DNA of 64,000 nucleotides from Selaginella tamariscina (taxonomy: Eukaryota > Streptophyta > Lycopodiopsida > Selaginellales > Selaginellaceae), in assembly GCA_003024785.1 (NCBI GenBank), contig PUQB01000795.1:32908-96907 (forward strand), written 5' to 3'. Below are positions 47,841-59,509 of this stretch, piece by piece. The notes beneath the pieces are model-generated. The model ran no database searches and was not told the DNA's origin. It saw only the letters and a list, made by a program, of their open reading frames with translations. Within the stretch, counting starts at the first letter, position 1; every line of letters begins with the position of its first letter. The translations under genes and the position numbers were made by a program.

Positions 47841-49140
47841 GTGTCCCATCGGACATCCACACACATACACACAGAGAATAATATATACATACATATATAA
47901 TATATATATATATATATATTATATATATTTATATATGTATGTATATGATGTATATTTTTTGTCCTGTTCGATAATAGATTATCAGGATTTCTCCAGATAT
48001 GTACCATCACTTGACATGTGTATGGTTGTGTGTGTGTGTCATAGTCTTAGTGAAATACTCACAAAGATTTCTTCCATTATATACTGTTTGATAAGATAAC
48101 TACTATCATTTCCTCAGAAAGTGCCATCCATCACTTGACGTGTGTGTTGGTTGTGTTGTGCATGTGTGTTGAGTCTTAGTCATACATTAGAAATAACTTC
48201 TTCCATTTTTAACGTGATGGTTTATCATTAAATTAAACTTAACTGAATAAGGTTTCACAGAACTAAACGTATAAATTCACTTTTAAATGCTTAGCTACAT
48301 AAGAGAACACCCCCGCGCATACACATGTTATATGTCGTATAAATCACGTGGTTAAGGAAAATATAATAGAATATCACCTATGTTTATTAAATTAGGAGGT
48401 TATATATATATATATATTATATATATATATATATATATTCCGTTAAGACTGCATTCTATATGAATTAATAAAATAGGGAAATTACAACGTACCCCTAAAA
48501 CTTTCATAGTTATATATATACCGTCAAAGTTTTTGAATTTTATACTTTCACTCTTAAAGAATCTTATATTTACATAAATATCCTTATTAAAATTTAATTA
48601 ACTAAAATTAACAAATCAAATCACAGTTTTAATTAACATTTAAGATTTTAATTATTATTAAAAAAATTAATTTAATAAATAACAATCCAACAATAATTAA
48701 AATGAAACAAAATTGTTTTAAAAACTTTATATAATATTTTAACAATGCTTAATATAGACCTTTATCTAAGCAAGTCGAAATATTAGTATTTTGATTTATT
48801 TTTTCTATGTATATTTAATACATAGAAAATCTAATAAAATAGAATGAAAAAAAATAATAAGTAAATTTAATTTATAATAAAATGGAATGAAATAATTTAA
48901 GTAAATACCATAATTTTTTAATTAACTATATTATATACCAACATATTCTATTTGATTAATTGTGTTTCGGAGTTAAACTTAATTCTAAACATTTATGTTT
49001 ATTTTGAGAACTATATTCTCAAAATGCATAATGTTTTAAATTGAAATTTAATAGGTAAAAATGTAAATTTTAAACTTCAAGCACATTGGGGGAAAGGAAA
49101 CTCCTCTGCACTTATCTAGAAGGCTATACCTATAGTTATT
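47841..49140. other. AT-rich intergenic DNA
   Basis: (AT)n tracts occur at about 47895-47935 and 48400-48440. Two copies of a TGTTTGATAAGATAA / TTCCTCAGAAA flank motif lie near 47.97 and 48.09 kb. I see no gene. Confidence 0.5.
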
Positions 49141-49142
49141 TA

Positions 49143-49240
49143 GGATGGTTCTATCAACTTTTATTTGGTGTTATTTGGGATGGTTCTATCAACTTCTACT
49201 TGGTGTTATTTGGGATGGTTCTATCAACTTCTACTCAGTC
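49143..49240 (+). repeat. Three-copy ~35-bp tandem repeat
   Basis: GGATGGTTCTATCAACTT followed by TTATTTGGTGTTATTT or a near-identical spacer occurs three times in a row. Confidence 0.7.
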
Positions 49241-49920
49241 CACCACTGCTTAAGAACTCCATAAGAAGAGGGTGACGATAATGTTCTCACTTTTGCTGTT
49301 TGCATGTTAGTTCTTCCCATGTTTAGCCATTGTTTGAGCATATCTTAGTTTCATTAGCTTCAAGTAATCCTTGGTTACTTGTACATTTAACTTAATGTCT
49401 ATCCAAGTTTATGACAATATATTTCTAATCACTCTTTGAAGTGCCTAATCAACTTTTGGTTCATTACCTTGGTAGGGAAAGAAGGCATGATTGTGCTTAA
49501 GTTAATTTGTAGCTCACGATTGAACACCAATTTTACTAGCACTCATAATTAATTCCATCTCTTATAGAATTACAGATGTCGACTTTTCTTAGGTGGGTAG
49601 GAGTTAGACATCTTTCTTAACAATGACATCCTTTTTGAGAATGAGGTGTTTAATAAGTGGGTGAACATCATCAAGGAGATGAAGAAGAAGCTAACACCTA
49701 TGGAGAAGCCATCCACCTTGAAAAAATCAAGTAAATTAGTGAAGCATAAGGTTGTCTCACCTTTGAAAGAAATTCACACCAACTTAAAGCTCACGTGGTT
49801 GAAGCCCCTTGAAGATAAAATAGTAGGCAGGATAAATCCCACCGAAGAACTTTTTTACCATGTATGATGTGATTTAATGACCACATGTTGTTGTGGCTCT
49901 GAATGGACAAAGGTTTTCCA
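49241..49920 (+). other. Repeat-derived sequence with a short lysine-rich reading frame
   Basis: A 73-codon frame at 49646-49867 encodes a K-rich segment (EMKKKLTPMEKPSTLKKS). It has no recognised domain and is probably an eroded retroelement fragment. No function is assigned. Confidence 0.3.
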
Positions 49921-50320
49921 AAGATAGGATGTACCCCTATTGTTTAGAAATTAGGGTGGCACAATAGTTATAACGACACAAGTTAGAACTTGCATCGACA
50001 TAAGAGTAACAAACTCAGTCATGAACATAAAAACTCTCCTATATGTACTACTTAATATATGTGACAGGGTGGGCACCCTGCTCCCCCCTATTTCCTATTT
50101 ACATAAGTGGGCTGACAGGAAATCTCATTCCAAAATAAATATATTTGGTGAGTTAATTAATGACCCATTGACCCTTAAACCCTAACATGAGGGGTTTAAG
50201 AGGGCAACCTCTAAGGTTATGTCAACCCTAGGGGTGTTTCTACTCATATCATCGGAACCACCCAAAACCTAATTGGGACACAAAAATTAAAATAAGAGTT
50301 TTTTTAAATAGAAGTGTTAG
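49921..50320 (+). repeat. Second copy of the repeat family nested in the copia
   Basis: GATGTACCCCTATTG... ACGACACAAG...TTGCATCG...ACTCAGTCATGAAC and the (C)n-rich CTGCTCCCCCC text match 26240-26030 read in reverse. ACCCTAA-type strings also recur (50195-50240). The copy boundaries are unclear. Confidence 0.55.
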
Positions 50321-50646
50321 TTTCGCCTTAAGTTTTTTATAAATACCTAATGACACTGATTGAACCATCACTAAATATCCAAATGTATTAAGCGGGCCTA
50401 TTTTTTTTTACACCTAAGGCTTATTAAAAATAATAATAAGTAACAACAATTAAACATCCAAAATTAAAAAAAAATCATAAGTACTACCTTCATGTGAAAA
50501 CATTAGGTTACCTTTTTAATGTATTGTTATTTTCTCACCACCTAACTAATCCCCAAAGTTAAGGGCAAGAACTTACTTTGGCCACATCCATGTTGAATCT
50601 CACATGAAGTTCTCTCAATAAAATCTCATATATATATATAATTATA

Positions 50647-50690
<44 letters not shown>

Positions 50691-52495
50691 TTCTCATAAA
50701 ATACATTTGCATTACTAGATGAATACAGAAGATAATAAGCATGAAAACTTTCTTTCTTCCATGCCTACCTTCTCCCCGTGACCATATCAACTCCAACTAT
50801 TGCAATTATCCTTTCTTCAAGAGGATCTCCATTCTCTTGAAAAAAATTCTTTCTTCTAAACTTATAAAATCTCCTTCTTAATTAGAAGAAAGTTTTCTTT
50901 ATGAACCCTTACTTTATTCCTTCGTAGTAGGTCATTCTATGAATATATTTATTTTATCTTTAATAAAGGCATTTGTAAGAAACCAACCAAGTCTAGTCCC
51001 TAAACTTATTGGTAAAATAAAATGCAAATGTCCCTTATACAATATTCTTCTCTCGAAAGTTTAACAAACTTGGCAATCTCACTCCTTGACATTCTTGAAG
51101 AAGATCAACCAAAAATAACATTGCATTGATTATTTGTGTCCATCATAAAATCTTTTATGACATTGCTTGATGATTTATTTACCCAATGCTTGTCAAAACA
51201 CACCATCTCACACTACTTTACACTCTCATATTAATATCTTACATAGTGAACGAGTAAAGAGTTAACTAACTGATGCCTTATATGGGCATGTGATAAAACA
51301 ATTATAATCTTTTTGAAACATGACTTTGAACTTTTACTATATTAAATATGATGTTAAGGGGGGAATTATGACCCAAGTGATGTGGACACTCCAATGTACC
51401 CTCACCATTGGCGAGTAGATATTTCAAGAGCATCCACATCACTTTGAATCACAAAAATTATCATTAAATACTTAGTCTATTATACATTAATGAGCCCTCT
51501 AAATGATTTCAAAGTTATCACACATTATAAAATATATTAATTTTACAGCTATTTTTACATATTCAATCTTAATATTGTACACTCTTTATGTATATATATA
51601 TTGGATTAAATATTCACATATATATAACATGTATAAGGTGCTATTGAGTTCACTGTTCAAGTCAATGGATTAGTGGTGGCACGTGCACATGCATGTGACT
51701 GAGGTTCATGGTTTCCTAGGGCTTTTAATTAATTTACCTCAAGGCTAATTAAATTGTATATGTAAAACTAATAATAAGATTAAAATATGCTAACAATTTT
51801 TGTTAACACGTGGCATGAATTTTAGACGACTCCTTAACCCATAATACACTCATAACAATGATAACAGATAAAAAACAATTTAAAGGAACACTTATAATGA
51901 ATTAGGAGTATTACTGCTATTATTAATACGAACAAAAGTTTATAGATTTCAATTTTAATGTTTCAATTGATAGTAGGATTTATATTTGAATATGCAAATC
52001 TCACTATTAATTTTGTGATTTTAAATAAAACAATATATACAATCTAATGTAGTTAATATAATATTTTAAATAAATTAAAAATTAAGTGTAGTTTAATTAA
52101 GATATTATACTAATACATTAGATAATATATATTTTATTAAAATCACATAATAAATTTAAAATTAGATATTTAAATTATAACTTAAATATTTTAATTTAAC
52201 TTTTTTTTAAAATTAATAATGAAATTTTTCGTGTTCAAATATAAATCCACTGCTAATTCAAATATTAAAATTAAAATATATTAAAAGTTATAAACTTACA
52301 TTAATAATATTATAATTTACAATGAATTTGCTCTGTTGCCCAACACTATCTTGTATTTTATTTATAAACTACTAAGACATGTTTAAGTAAAAAAAACTTA
52401 AATATTTATTTGAAACCTGATCAAAAAAATTATCTTTAATTCGTAATAAAAAAAACAGCACTTTTAATAACATTAGATGTGAAAGATAACTCTTT
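50321..52495. other. AT-rich intergenic DNA
   Basis: An (AT)n tract lies at 50629-50688. No supportable gene is visible. Confidence 0.5.
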
Positions 52496-52572
52496 CTCGC
52501 ACACACCTAGGTGCACACGCTCGCTCTCCTGTATATGAGATTTTTATTATATTACGAAAGCATGTAAACAAG

Positions 52573-53275
52573 CTTTAATCAGTTCAATTGGTAATCTTGG
52601 TGTAGCAAATGTCTTCAAAGAGAATTTCTACTCAGAGTGATTCAAGATACTTCTTCCATGCTAAGCATTTCCTGCTCTACCCTCCACTCAAATGCATGAA
52701 CAAGATGCGCCAGCGTTATCTCAACCATTCTTAGCCCAAGTGACATACCAGGGCACATTCTCCTGCCGACCCAAATGGTATCAGCTCCTATTAACATCAA
52801 TGGGTGTCTCACAAAACCTATGGGGATTAAACACCTCCGGTGACTCCCATGGACTTGCATAACAAACACAAAGTTAGTCCGTGTGTTGAGAGAGAGATGT
52901 ATACTTTGGATTTCTTTCAATTGCCCAAACGTTAATGAAGATGGTTACTTCTTTGGTTATCTTATAACCATTGACGACACATTCTTCGATTGATGCGTGG
53001 GGCACCAGGTGGATGTAAAAGAATGTCACAGCATGAAGGTTATTCAGATCAGTTATACCACCTATGACAAACCAACTACACCGTTTATTTCTTCCCCAAC
53101 TTTCTTCATACATTTCAGATTTCAGAAATTGCTGCTTGTTGAGGCTCCTAAAAGACATCCTGCGTAAATGGGGGTAAACCCTAAACCCTTCCCTTAACCT
53201 TAACCACAGCACAAATGGTAACTTACCAGGCTGCACAAAATCTCTGCAATGTGGCATCAAGTTTCTTATGTAAAT
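52573..53275 (-). pseudogene. Cytochrome P450 remnant, end of exon 2 to exon 4
   Basis: Exon 4 (about 52860-52573) keeps GFV/HPL text, a damaged heme loop (GRRMCPG kept, but preceding bases lost) and LGLRMVEITLAHLVHAFEWR. Exon 3 (about 53060-52915) keeps [14 protein letters not shown]. The I-helix and K-helix regions are largely deleted. A short piece of exon 2 end lies at about 53235-53275. Confidence 0.68.
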
Positions 53276-53279
53276 TTTT

Positions 53280-53780
53280 TATGCCACGCCACAAAAAAGA
53301 AACATAGTTTCTAAGTTAAATTTTAAGCTGCTTCCTGTGAATGTAGGTTAATATTTTGATAAAATACTCACACACGTTTAAGAATCAATATATTTTGTAG
53401 TTTATGTTATTTGTGGTTTTTTTAAAAATCACTTTAAAATATTATTAATATAAGATATAGCGTATTATATATATTTTAAATAGAATTATATATATATGTT
53501 AGGATGGATTACATAAAGAAATAGACAATATTGAAAATTAGTTAAAGCATTGTGTGAAAATAACAAATTCCTAATGGAACGGATCAAATTAAATTAGTAG
53601 CACAAATTTACAGCATCGATAACAATTTCAAATCAAAATGTAAATTTCTAAATTATAATAATTCTTATTTAATGATGAAATTTATATTTGAAGATGAAAT
53701 TCTCACTGTGAATTTTTTTAAATCTCGCTGTACTGATAATATAATATTCAAATTAAAATATATTTAAAAAGTGTATACAA
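53280..53780. other. AT-rich intergenic DNA
   Basis: I see nothing supportable. Confidence 0.5.
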
Positions 53781-53884
53781 TGTGTGTGTCCTGTTTGATA
53801 AGATAAAATTAATACTATCAGGAGATTTCCTCAGATTTCTTAATAAATATGTGTGCATTGTGTTCGTGTGGGTATACATTGTGT

Positions 53885-54440
53885 ATAAATACATGTGTGT
53901 GTGTGTGTGTGGTGTGAGAGAGAGAGAGAGAGAGAGAGAAGAGAGAGAGAGTAATGCTCTCATTCCGTGTGTTGTATGGCAGATTTATCAGGTATATACA
54001 TTCAGATATATACGCATACATACATGCTTATAACTGGTGAATAGTTTAATAGTTCAATCACTTGAACTATTTAAGTTATTTATAAGAAACAAGTTGAGTT
54101 ATGGTACCTATGGGGTTTGTGTATATATCTGTATCTTCCACACACACCACACACATGTTTATGCATATGTAAAACACACTATGAGAGGATGCTCATCATA
54201 TTTATTTGGTGGCTAGTTGCACATTCTGCAGAACTACATCTTACTCACACACAAGCTCTCTCTCTCTCTCTCACACACACACTCATGCACATTTACACAT
54301 ACAATGAAATTGCTTATGTATTTACATATTATATGTATTATGTTTACACACATGGGCGCGCACACACATATAACGTTCTCTTTTCAACTAAAGAGGGTTG
54401 TTCAATGTCAAAGGCATCATGTGTATACACACACATAATG
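53885..54440 (+). pseudogene. Fragmented second copy of the PAP2_C gene
   Basis: The order follows the gene at 5.1-8.0 kb. First come a (GT)n(GA)n tract like that of intron 2, then exon 3 with the same internal deletion as at 13.98 kb (TTGTATGG joined to CAGATTTATCAGGTATA), then intron 3 text (ACTGGTGAATAGTTTAATAG; GAGTTATGGTACCT). An exon 6-like piece follows at about 54187-54231 (TCATATTTATTTGG, GCACATTCTGCA), then an exon 7 border-like piece near 54376-54400. It is clearly non-functional. Confidence 0.6.
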
Positions 54441-54606
54441 CGATTAAACATGTTAATCTATGTTGGTCCCATCCGCACTTGATGTTAAAATGGCTAAGTT
54501 GTTAAATTTTTATTATTTTTATGTTTCATAGATTTAACATTAATAACCATTTTAACTCTACAGTGTTAATTGTGTTAGTAACTAAAATTAGCTTAATCTC
54601 ATTTAA

Positions 54607-55808
54607 GTCGGTAGAGCTATTTACAGTACGAAGGATAGAGGAATCACAAAGCATAAGGTTAAAGGAAATATCCAGCTTCCTTAACTCCATAGTTAAGAGG
54701 GTCAAAATGGAGTGCAGTGATATTCATACCAGGTTAAAAATGCTTAGCATTAATGTGATTAGCATGATGGCATTCCATAAGAAGTTAATTGGGTGTCATC
54801 TTTTGGGGATTTTTGGACAATTTGCATGAAATCCTCGACTTAATGGGGCATTTATTATAGGGGACTATGTTCCTTTCTTGTGGTGGCTGGATTTAAAAGG
54901 TTCTATTAGCAGAATGGAGTTTTTACATAAGAAACTCGATGTCACATTGCAGAGAATTGTGGACGAACACAAGTTGTCGAGAAATACCAAGAAAATTGAT
55001 GTAAAGGATGTGTGTTGATGTGCTCCTCTCTCAAGGGGTAGATGACACTGACATCAAAGCTCTGATCCTGGTAAGTTTTTGTGGTTAAGGTAATGAGTTT
55101 AGGGTTTAATCTTACCCCTTACTCTTTTTCTATGCAGGATTTCTTCTCAGCAGGGTCGGATACGTCCTCAATAACAACGGAATGGGCAATCTCTGACTCA
55201 TAAAAAATCCTAAATATATGGAGAAAGTCCGCCAGGAGATCGACGGTCTAGTCGGATGTGATCGGATGGTAACTGAAGCAGATCTCAGTAAACTTGACTA
55301 CCTTCATGCTGTTGTTAAGGAGACATTCGTTTACATCCACCTGTACCTTTGATGCTGCCCACGCATCAACTCAAGAGTGTGTGGTCAATGGTTATAAGAT
55401 ACCCAAAGAAGCAACCGTCTTCATTAACGTTTGGGCAATCGGAAGAGATCCAAAGTATACATCTCTCTATCTCTCTCTCACACACACGGACTAACTTTGT
55501 GTTTGTTATGCAAGTACGTGGGAGTCACCGGAGGTGTTTAATCCCGATAGGTTTTGTGAGAAACCCATTGACATTAAGGGGAAAGATTACGAGCTGATAC
55601 CATTTGGGTCGGGCCGGAGAATGTGCCCTGGTATCTGTCACTTGGTTAAGATGATTAGGAATAACGCTGGCCCATCTTGTGGCATGCATTTGAGTGGAAG
55701 GTGGAAGCGGAGATGCTTAACATGGAAGAAGCGTCTGGAGCCACTGTGAGTAGAAAATTTCCTTTAAAGGCATTTGCCACACCAAGATTACCACTTGACC
55801 TGTATTAA
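54607..55808 (+). pseudogene. Cytochrome P450, exons 2 (part) to 4
   Basis: It starts inside exon 2 (VELFTVRRIEESQSIRL), with no exon 1 or 5' end of exon 2. Exon 2 ends at about 55069 and exon 3 runs about 55139-55453 with the I-helix AGSDTS intact and ETF at the K-helix. Exon 4 is about 55515-55808, with heme loop [10 protein letters not shown] intact and the end LPLDLY-TAA. One-base slips occur at about 54790, 55013, 55195, 55329 and 55640. Confidence 0.72.
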
Positions 55809-56809
55809 ATATATAAAAGCTTAAAAAGCTCCTTAGCTGAGTTTCGAGTTGTTACGTAATTTAGGACGAGTTTTTAATAAAACTTATTAAAGAATATTTG
55901 TATGTTTTAAGTGTTGGGTGGTTTAAAAATATGATATATTATAATACTATATTAAGTATAAAAAAAATTAAGGTAAAAGAAAAAAAATAAAAGTAATGGT
56001 CATATATTTTTAAATTTAAATTCAAATTCAAGTTGGATTAAATTACAAATGTAAATTTATTAAATCATTTTTTAAATTTTAAAATTAATAATAAGAAATG
56101 CTTTTTAATTTTTTATGTTTAAAATTTTTAAAATATTTTTGAATTTGCAGTATCTTATTTAAAATTATAATAGCTGTGAAATTATAAGAAGTAAATGTGT
56201 GTGTATTTATATCCTTTTCATTAAAATAGCATATCTTACAAATATTATTTTGTATGTAATTAATCTCGACCGTTTGATACGGTCGCTCACCCATAATACT
56301 ATCTACATATATGTATGTTTGTGTACGTGTGTGCGCGAAAAGAGTTAATACCACCGCATATATATAAGCGAGCGTGTGTGCATATAGGTGTGTTACGTGT
56401 GTGTGAGAGAAAGAGTTAATAGCACCCACATATATATAAGCGAGCGTGTGTGTGAGAGGGAGAGTTTATCTTGCTTATGTTAAGGTCCCACGCCAAAATT
56501 ATTAAAAAATGATAATGTTTATGTTCCGTAAGTACAGTTTATTACTTATAATATAATTAAAAACATGGTTCTTATAATCTCGTAGAACTATGATTCAAAG
56601 CTCTCAAATTTTTTTATTTATAACTTCAAAATTTAAAGTTTTTGTAATTACAACAGTATATTAACTTAGGCTATCCAATATATTTAAAACAAAACGGTGG
56701 TAAGATATTTTTTATCAGCCATTATATAATGATATTTTTCACAATATTGTATGTTTTATTGGCACGCACTCTACTATATTAAAGTAATGGAAATTTGAGA
56801 GCTTCCACA
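55809..56809. other. P450 3' flank remnants and AT-rich DNA
   Basis: At about 56350-56470 the 3'-flank motif CATATATATAAGCGAGCGTG occurs twice in tandem, followed by GTCCCACGCCA at about 56486. The rest is AT-rich with no gene. Confidence 0.5.
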
Positions 56810-57000
56810 ACACTTGGAATTGCATAGCTACTAAAACGTCTATACGATTATATTACTTCACAAATCTGTATACCAGTCAGTTTCTATAAACATTATCAAC
56901 TTCTAAATAATATCTGGGGTGGGACAAAAGATCAACCTGACACAACACACACACACACACACGTTTGTGCACGCGCTCGGTCATATATATGGCTCTGTGC
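56810..57000 (-). repeat. Orphan P450 3'-flank block
   Basis: AAACGTCTATACGATTA, CCAGTCAGT and GTGGGACAAAAGATCAAC match the minus-strand 3' flanks at 10.43 and 41.03 kb. The gene that should follow on the right is missing. Confidence 0.6.
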
Positions 57001-57783
57001 GTTGTGTGAGAGAGAAATTGAGCATGATGATTGAGTAATGTTTAGCAGTGGCAACCGGAGGTTTAGGGGAATAGACTGAACTGAACGGGGAAATATAAAA
57101 AAGTTACGCGAATTTCAAGTGGTCAACCCTAATCGACGACGGTAAAATTCAGTCAAACCAAACACACATATGAACAAAAAGTCTAGTAAAGTTGTCTAAC
57201 TACGGATATATATCGTGGGTTTATTATCTTTACTATATATATATTCATGGGTCCAAGATTGTTAGTGGTGTGATAATATTTCACTTGCAATTTCAGTGTT
57301 TTTATTATACTATATGGTTTTCATTTGTGTTTTAGAATTTATATATAATATATTATATTTATTGAAATATAATAAACAGATTATTAATTTTTTCATTTTT
57401 GTGTAAAATTTATAGACTTACATTTAAAACTTAAAATTATTATAAATTTTACAGTGAATTTTGTTACTTTTAATAAGTCGATATAATTTGTTTTTGTAAT
57501 ATATAATATATTACCTTAATTTAATAATAGCTTATTTTTTTCTTTTTTTATTTGTTTATTCCATTCTTAAATATATATAGTAGATTATATTGTTATATTC
57601 TTAAATGAATTACATGTAATGTAAGTTGCAGAATATATAGATGTTTTAATAAATGTTTTTATAAACTTTATTAAACATTAACTTATTTTCACATGAACTC
57701 AATTATATATTTTTTGATAATTTGCCACATTCCATGTGTTGGAAATCATACAGGGCAAGGTTGATAGAATGGCTTTAGATAAT
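57001..57783. other. AT-rich intergenic DNA
   Basis: No gene or clear repeat is visible. Confidence 0.5.
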
Positions 57784-57932
57784 TAATGCACGTTGTAACT
57801 AAAGTGGGCATGATACGTGAAAATGGGAATATAAAATAAATTACTAATTAATACTTAAGTTTTAATTATTAATTAATCATTTAATTAATATGTAATTAAG
57901 CCTTAAATATTAATTAATTAATTAATTAATCC
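57784..57932. repeat. One end of a second MITE copy
   Basis: GCACGTTGTAACTAAAGTGG and the following ~140 bp match the right half of the MITE at 11946-12182 in reverse. The match stops within a (TTAA)n run where CCTTCAATAACC begins. The other inverted repeat is not in this window. Confidence 0.6.
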
Positions 57933-58030
57933 TTCAATAACCTTACTTAGTAAGGAATATTCCTAAAATATCTTAGAATATTCATATTATTCTAAAAATA
58001 GTTTACAATAATGAAGAAATACTATCAAAC
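57933..58030. repeat. Possible terminal region of a second Mutator-like element
   Basis: TATTCCTAAAATATC, TTAGAATATTCATATTATTC resemble the TATTCTAG-rich subterminal zones of the element at 14.8-22.75 kb. It lies just beyond the 3' ends of the HAD-like and ParB-methyltransferase-like genes, as the right end does at locus 1. This is a weak, inferred call. Confidence 0.3.
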
Positions 58031-58057
58031 ATAATTACAAATGAAATCATTTTCTTA

Positions 58058-59330
58058 TCAACATGTTAATTTTTTATAAATACTTTCTTCTATCATACAA
58101 AGAAATCTTTTCATTTTGTCTAAATCATCACTCTCCGGATTAATCAAATCATTTTGGTCAATATCTTGATGTTGTTGCCACCACTTAACACTCTCACGAA
58201 TGCAATTGGGAGTTGCCATCCTTGTTAATACATAAGATGTGATAAGAGAAGGTCTGCATAAAGGCTCATCTAAAAACTGACGTTCCTTAAGAATAATATT
58301 ATAAAGCGCCCGGTTGCTATCCTTCATTTTATAAAATTCAATATCACGAGAAAGAAAAGCTTCAGGAAATGTATGATACGGTGGATACTGCTCACAAAAA
58401 TTTTCGAGATTCTTCTTTCTGAGGCACGTATCCAAGTAGTTCACTAGCTCATCCATGATATCGGTATCAGAATATGGATCGAAAGTGATTGGATGAATAC
58501 AAGCAATGTTTTGGTTGAGCATAGCCTTCTGAGGAGAGTCGTCTACTACTAACATCTGTGCGTTCTTCATTATCCTTAAGCGACTGATCTCCCCATGAGT
58601 CCCAATTATTCTTTCATTCTTGAAGAAGTATGGCTTGCTTTCCTTTCTTATATTGTGAAATTCGAGAGGTTTATACACATTCGCTGGTCAAAAATCCAAT
58701 CTTTACGAATCACCTCTTCTGCAACACTACAATGTTTCTTAAGTAAATTCAACAGCGGTGTTAAGTTATGAATCTGCATGCATGACCAAATCCCCACAAG
58801 CGCACCCATCTCCTTAAGCTTTTGAAAGAGACGATCCAACCCTGGACGAAAAATAATATCATATCGAAATTTACCATGACAAGGAATGAAATCTCCTTGT
58901 TTGATTTCTTTTTTCTATCCTCGGGCCTTTGTCGATGAAGCAGAACACCATTGACATCCAACAACACAATATGGCCATGAGTAACATGAGATAGCGTTGC
59001 CTCTTGAATACTTTGCAAATCACTTGTTTGCTCCCTTTCACATTTATCCGTTGCCACTATCTCGTTGCCTATCCCTTCATCATTTAATTGTACATCATCC
59101 TTACAAGATTCAGATATTGCATGCGCTGAAGAAATTGATTTCGGAATTGAAGCCAATAAAAATGATGATGAAGTGGCCCCCATGGTAACGATGTTTTGAG
59201 CTGCATTATTATCCATTTCCTGCATGAACTCTGTCATTCTGACATGTGGCACAAGAAATTGTCGCCAAACCCCTCTCTTACCTCATGGCAATGCTGAAAA
59301 TCCATGTTCTCAATTATTTCATTACATCTG
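58058..59330 (-). CDS. FCP1/NIF-type HAD phosphatase-like protein
   Basis: On the minus strand an acidic N-terminal region (with possible earlier exon at about 59330-59285) leads to HIVLLDVNGVLLHR. This is HAD motif I, in which the usual D-x-D-x-T is D-x-N-G-V. A frame slip near 58900 is followed by FRPGLDRLFQKLKEMGALVG and IWSCMQIHNL (motif II region). A second slip near 58680 is followed by MLVVDDSPQKAM (motif III, acidic pair kept) and a C-terminal helical domain ending KKLTC. Family members with DxDxT dephosphorylate proteins such as the RNA polymerase II CTD. Loss of the second Asp suggests weak or no phosphatase activity, though D-x-N-G variants are known in plants. It follows the ParB-methyltransferase-like gene on the same strand by about 200 bp and may be part of the same mobile unit. 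Confidence 0.62.
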
Positions 59331-59509
59331 CAAAATGATAATTAGCTGACCTTAAAATTATCAAGGTATATTATTTACCTTGTTAATGTGTGACCCATGT
59401 TTGAACTAAAAGCTTCATTAATCCTTGAGAATTTATTTTCTGTACAAATATAAAAGAAATATACAAAAATGCCTTATGTTACACTCATTTACAACTATTC
59501 ATCACTCTA

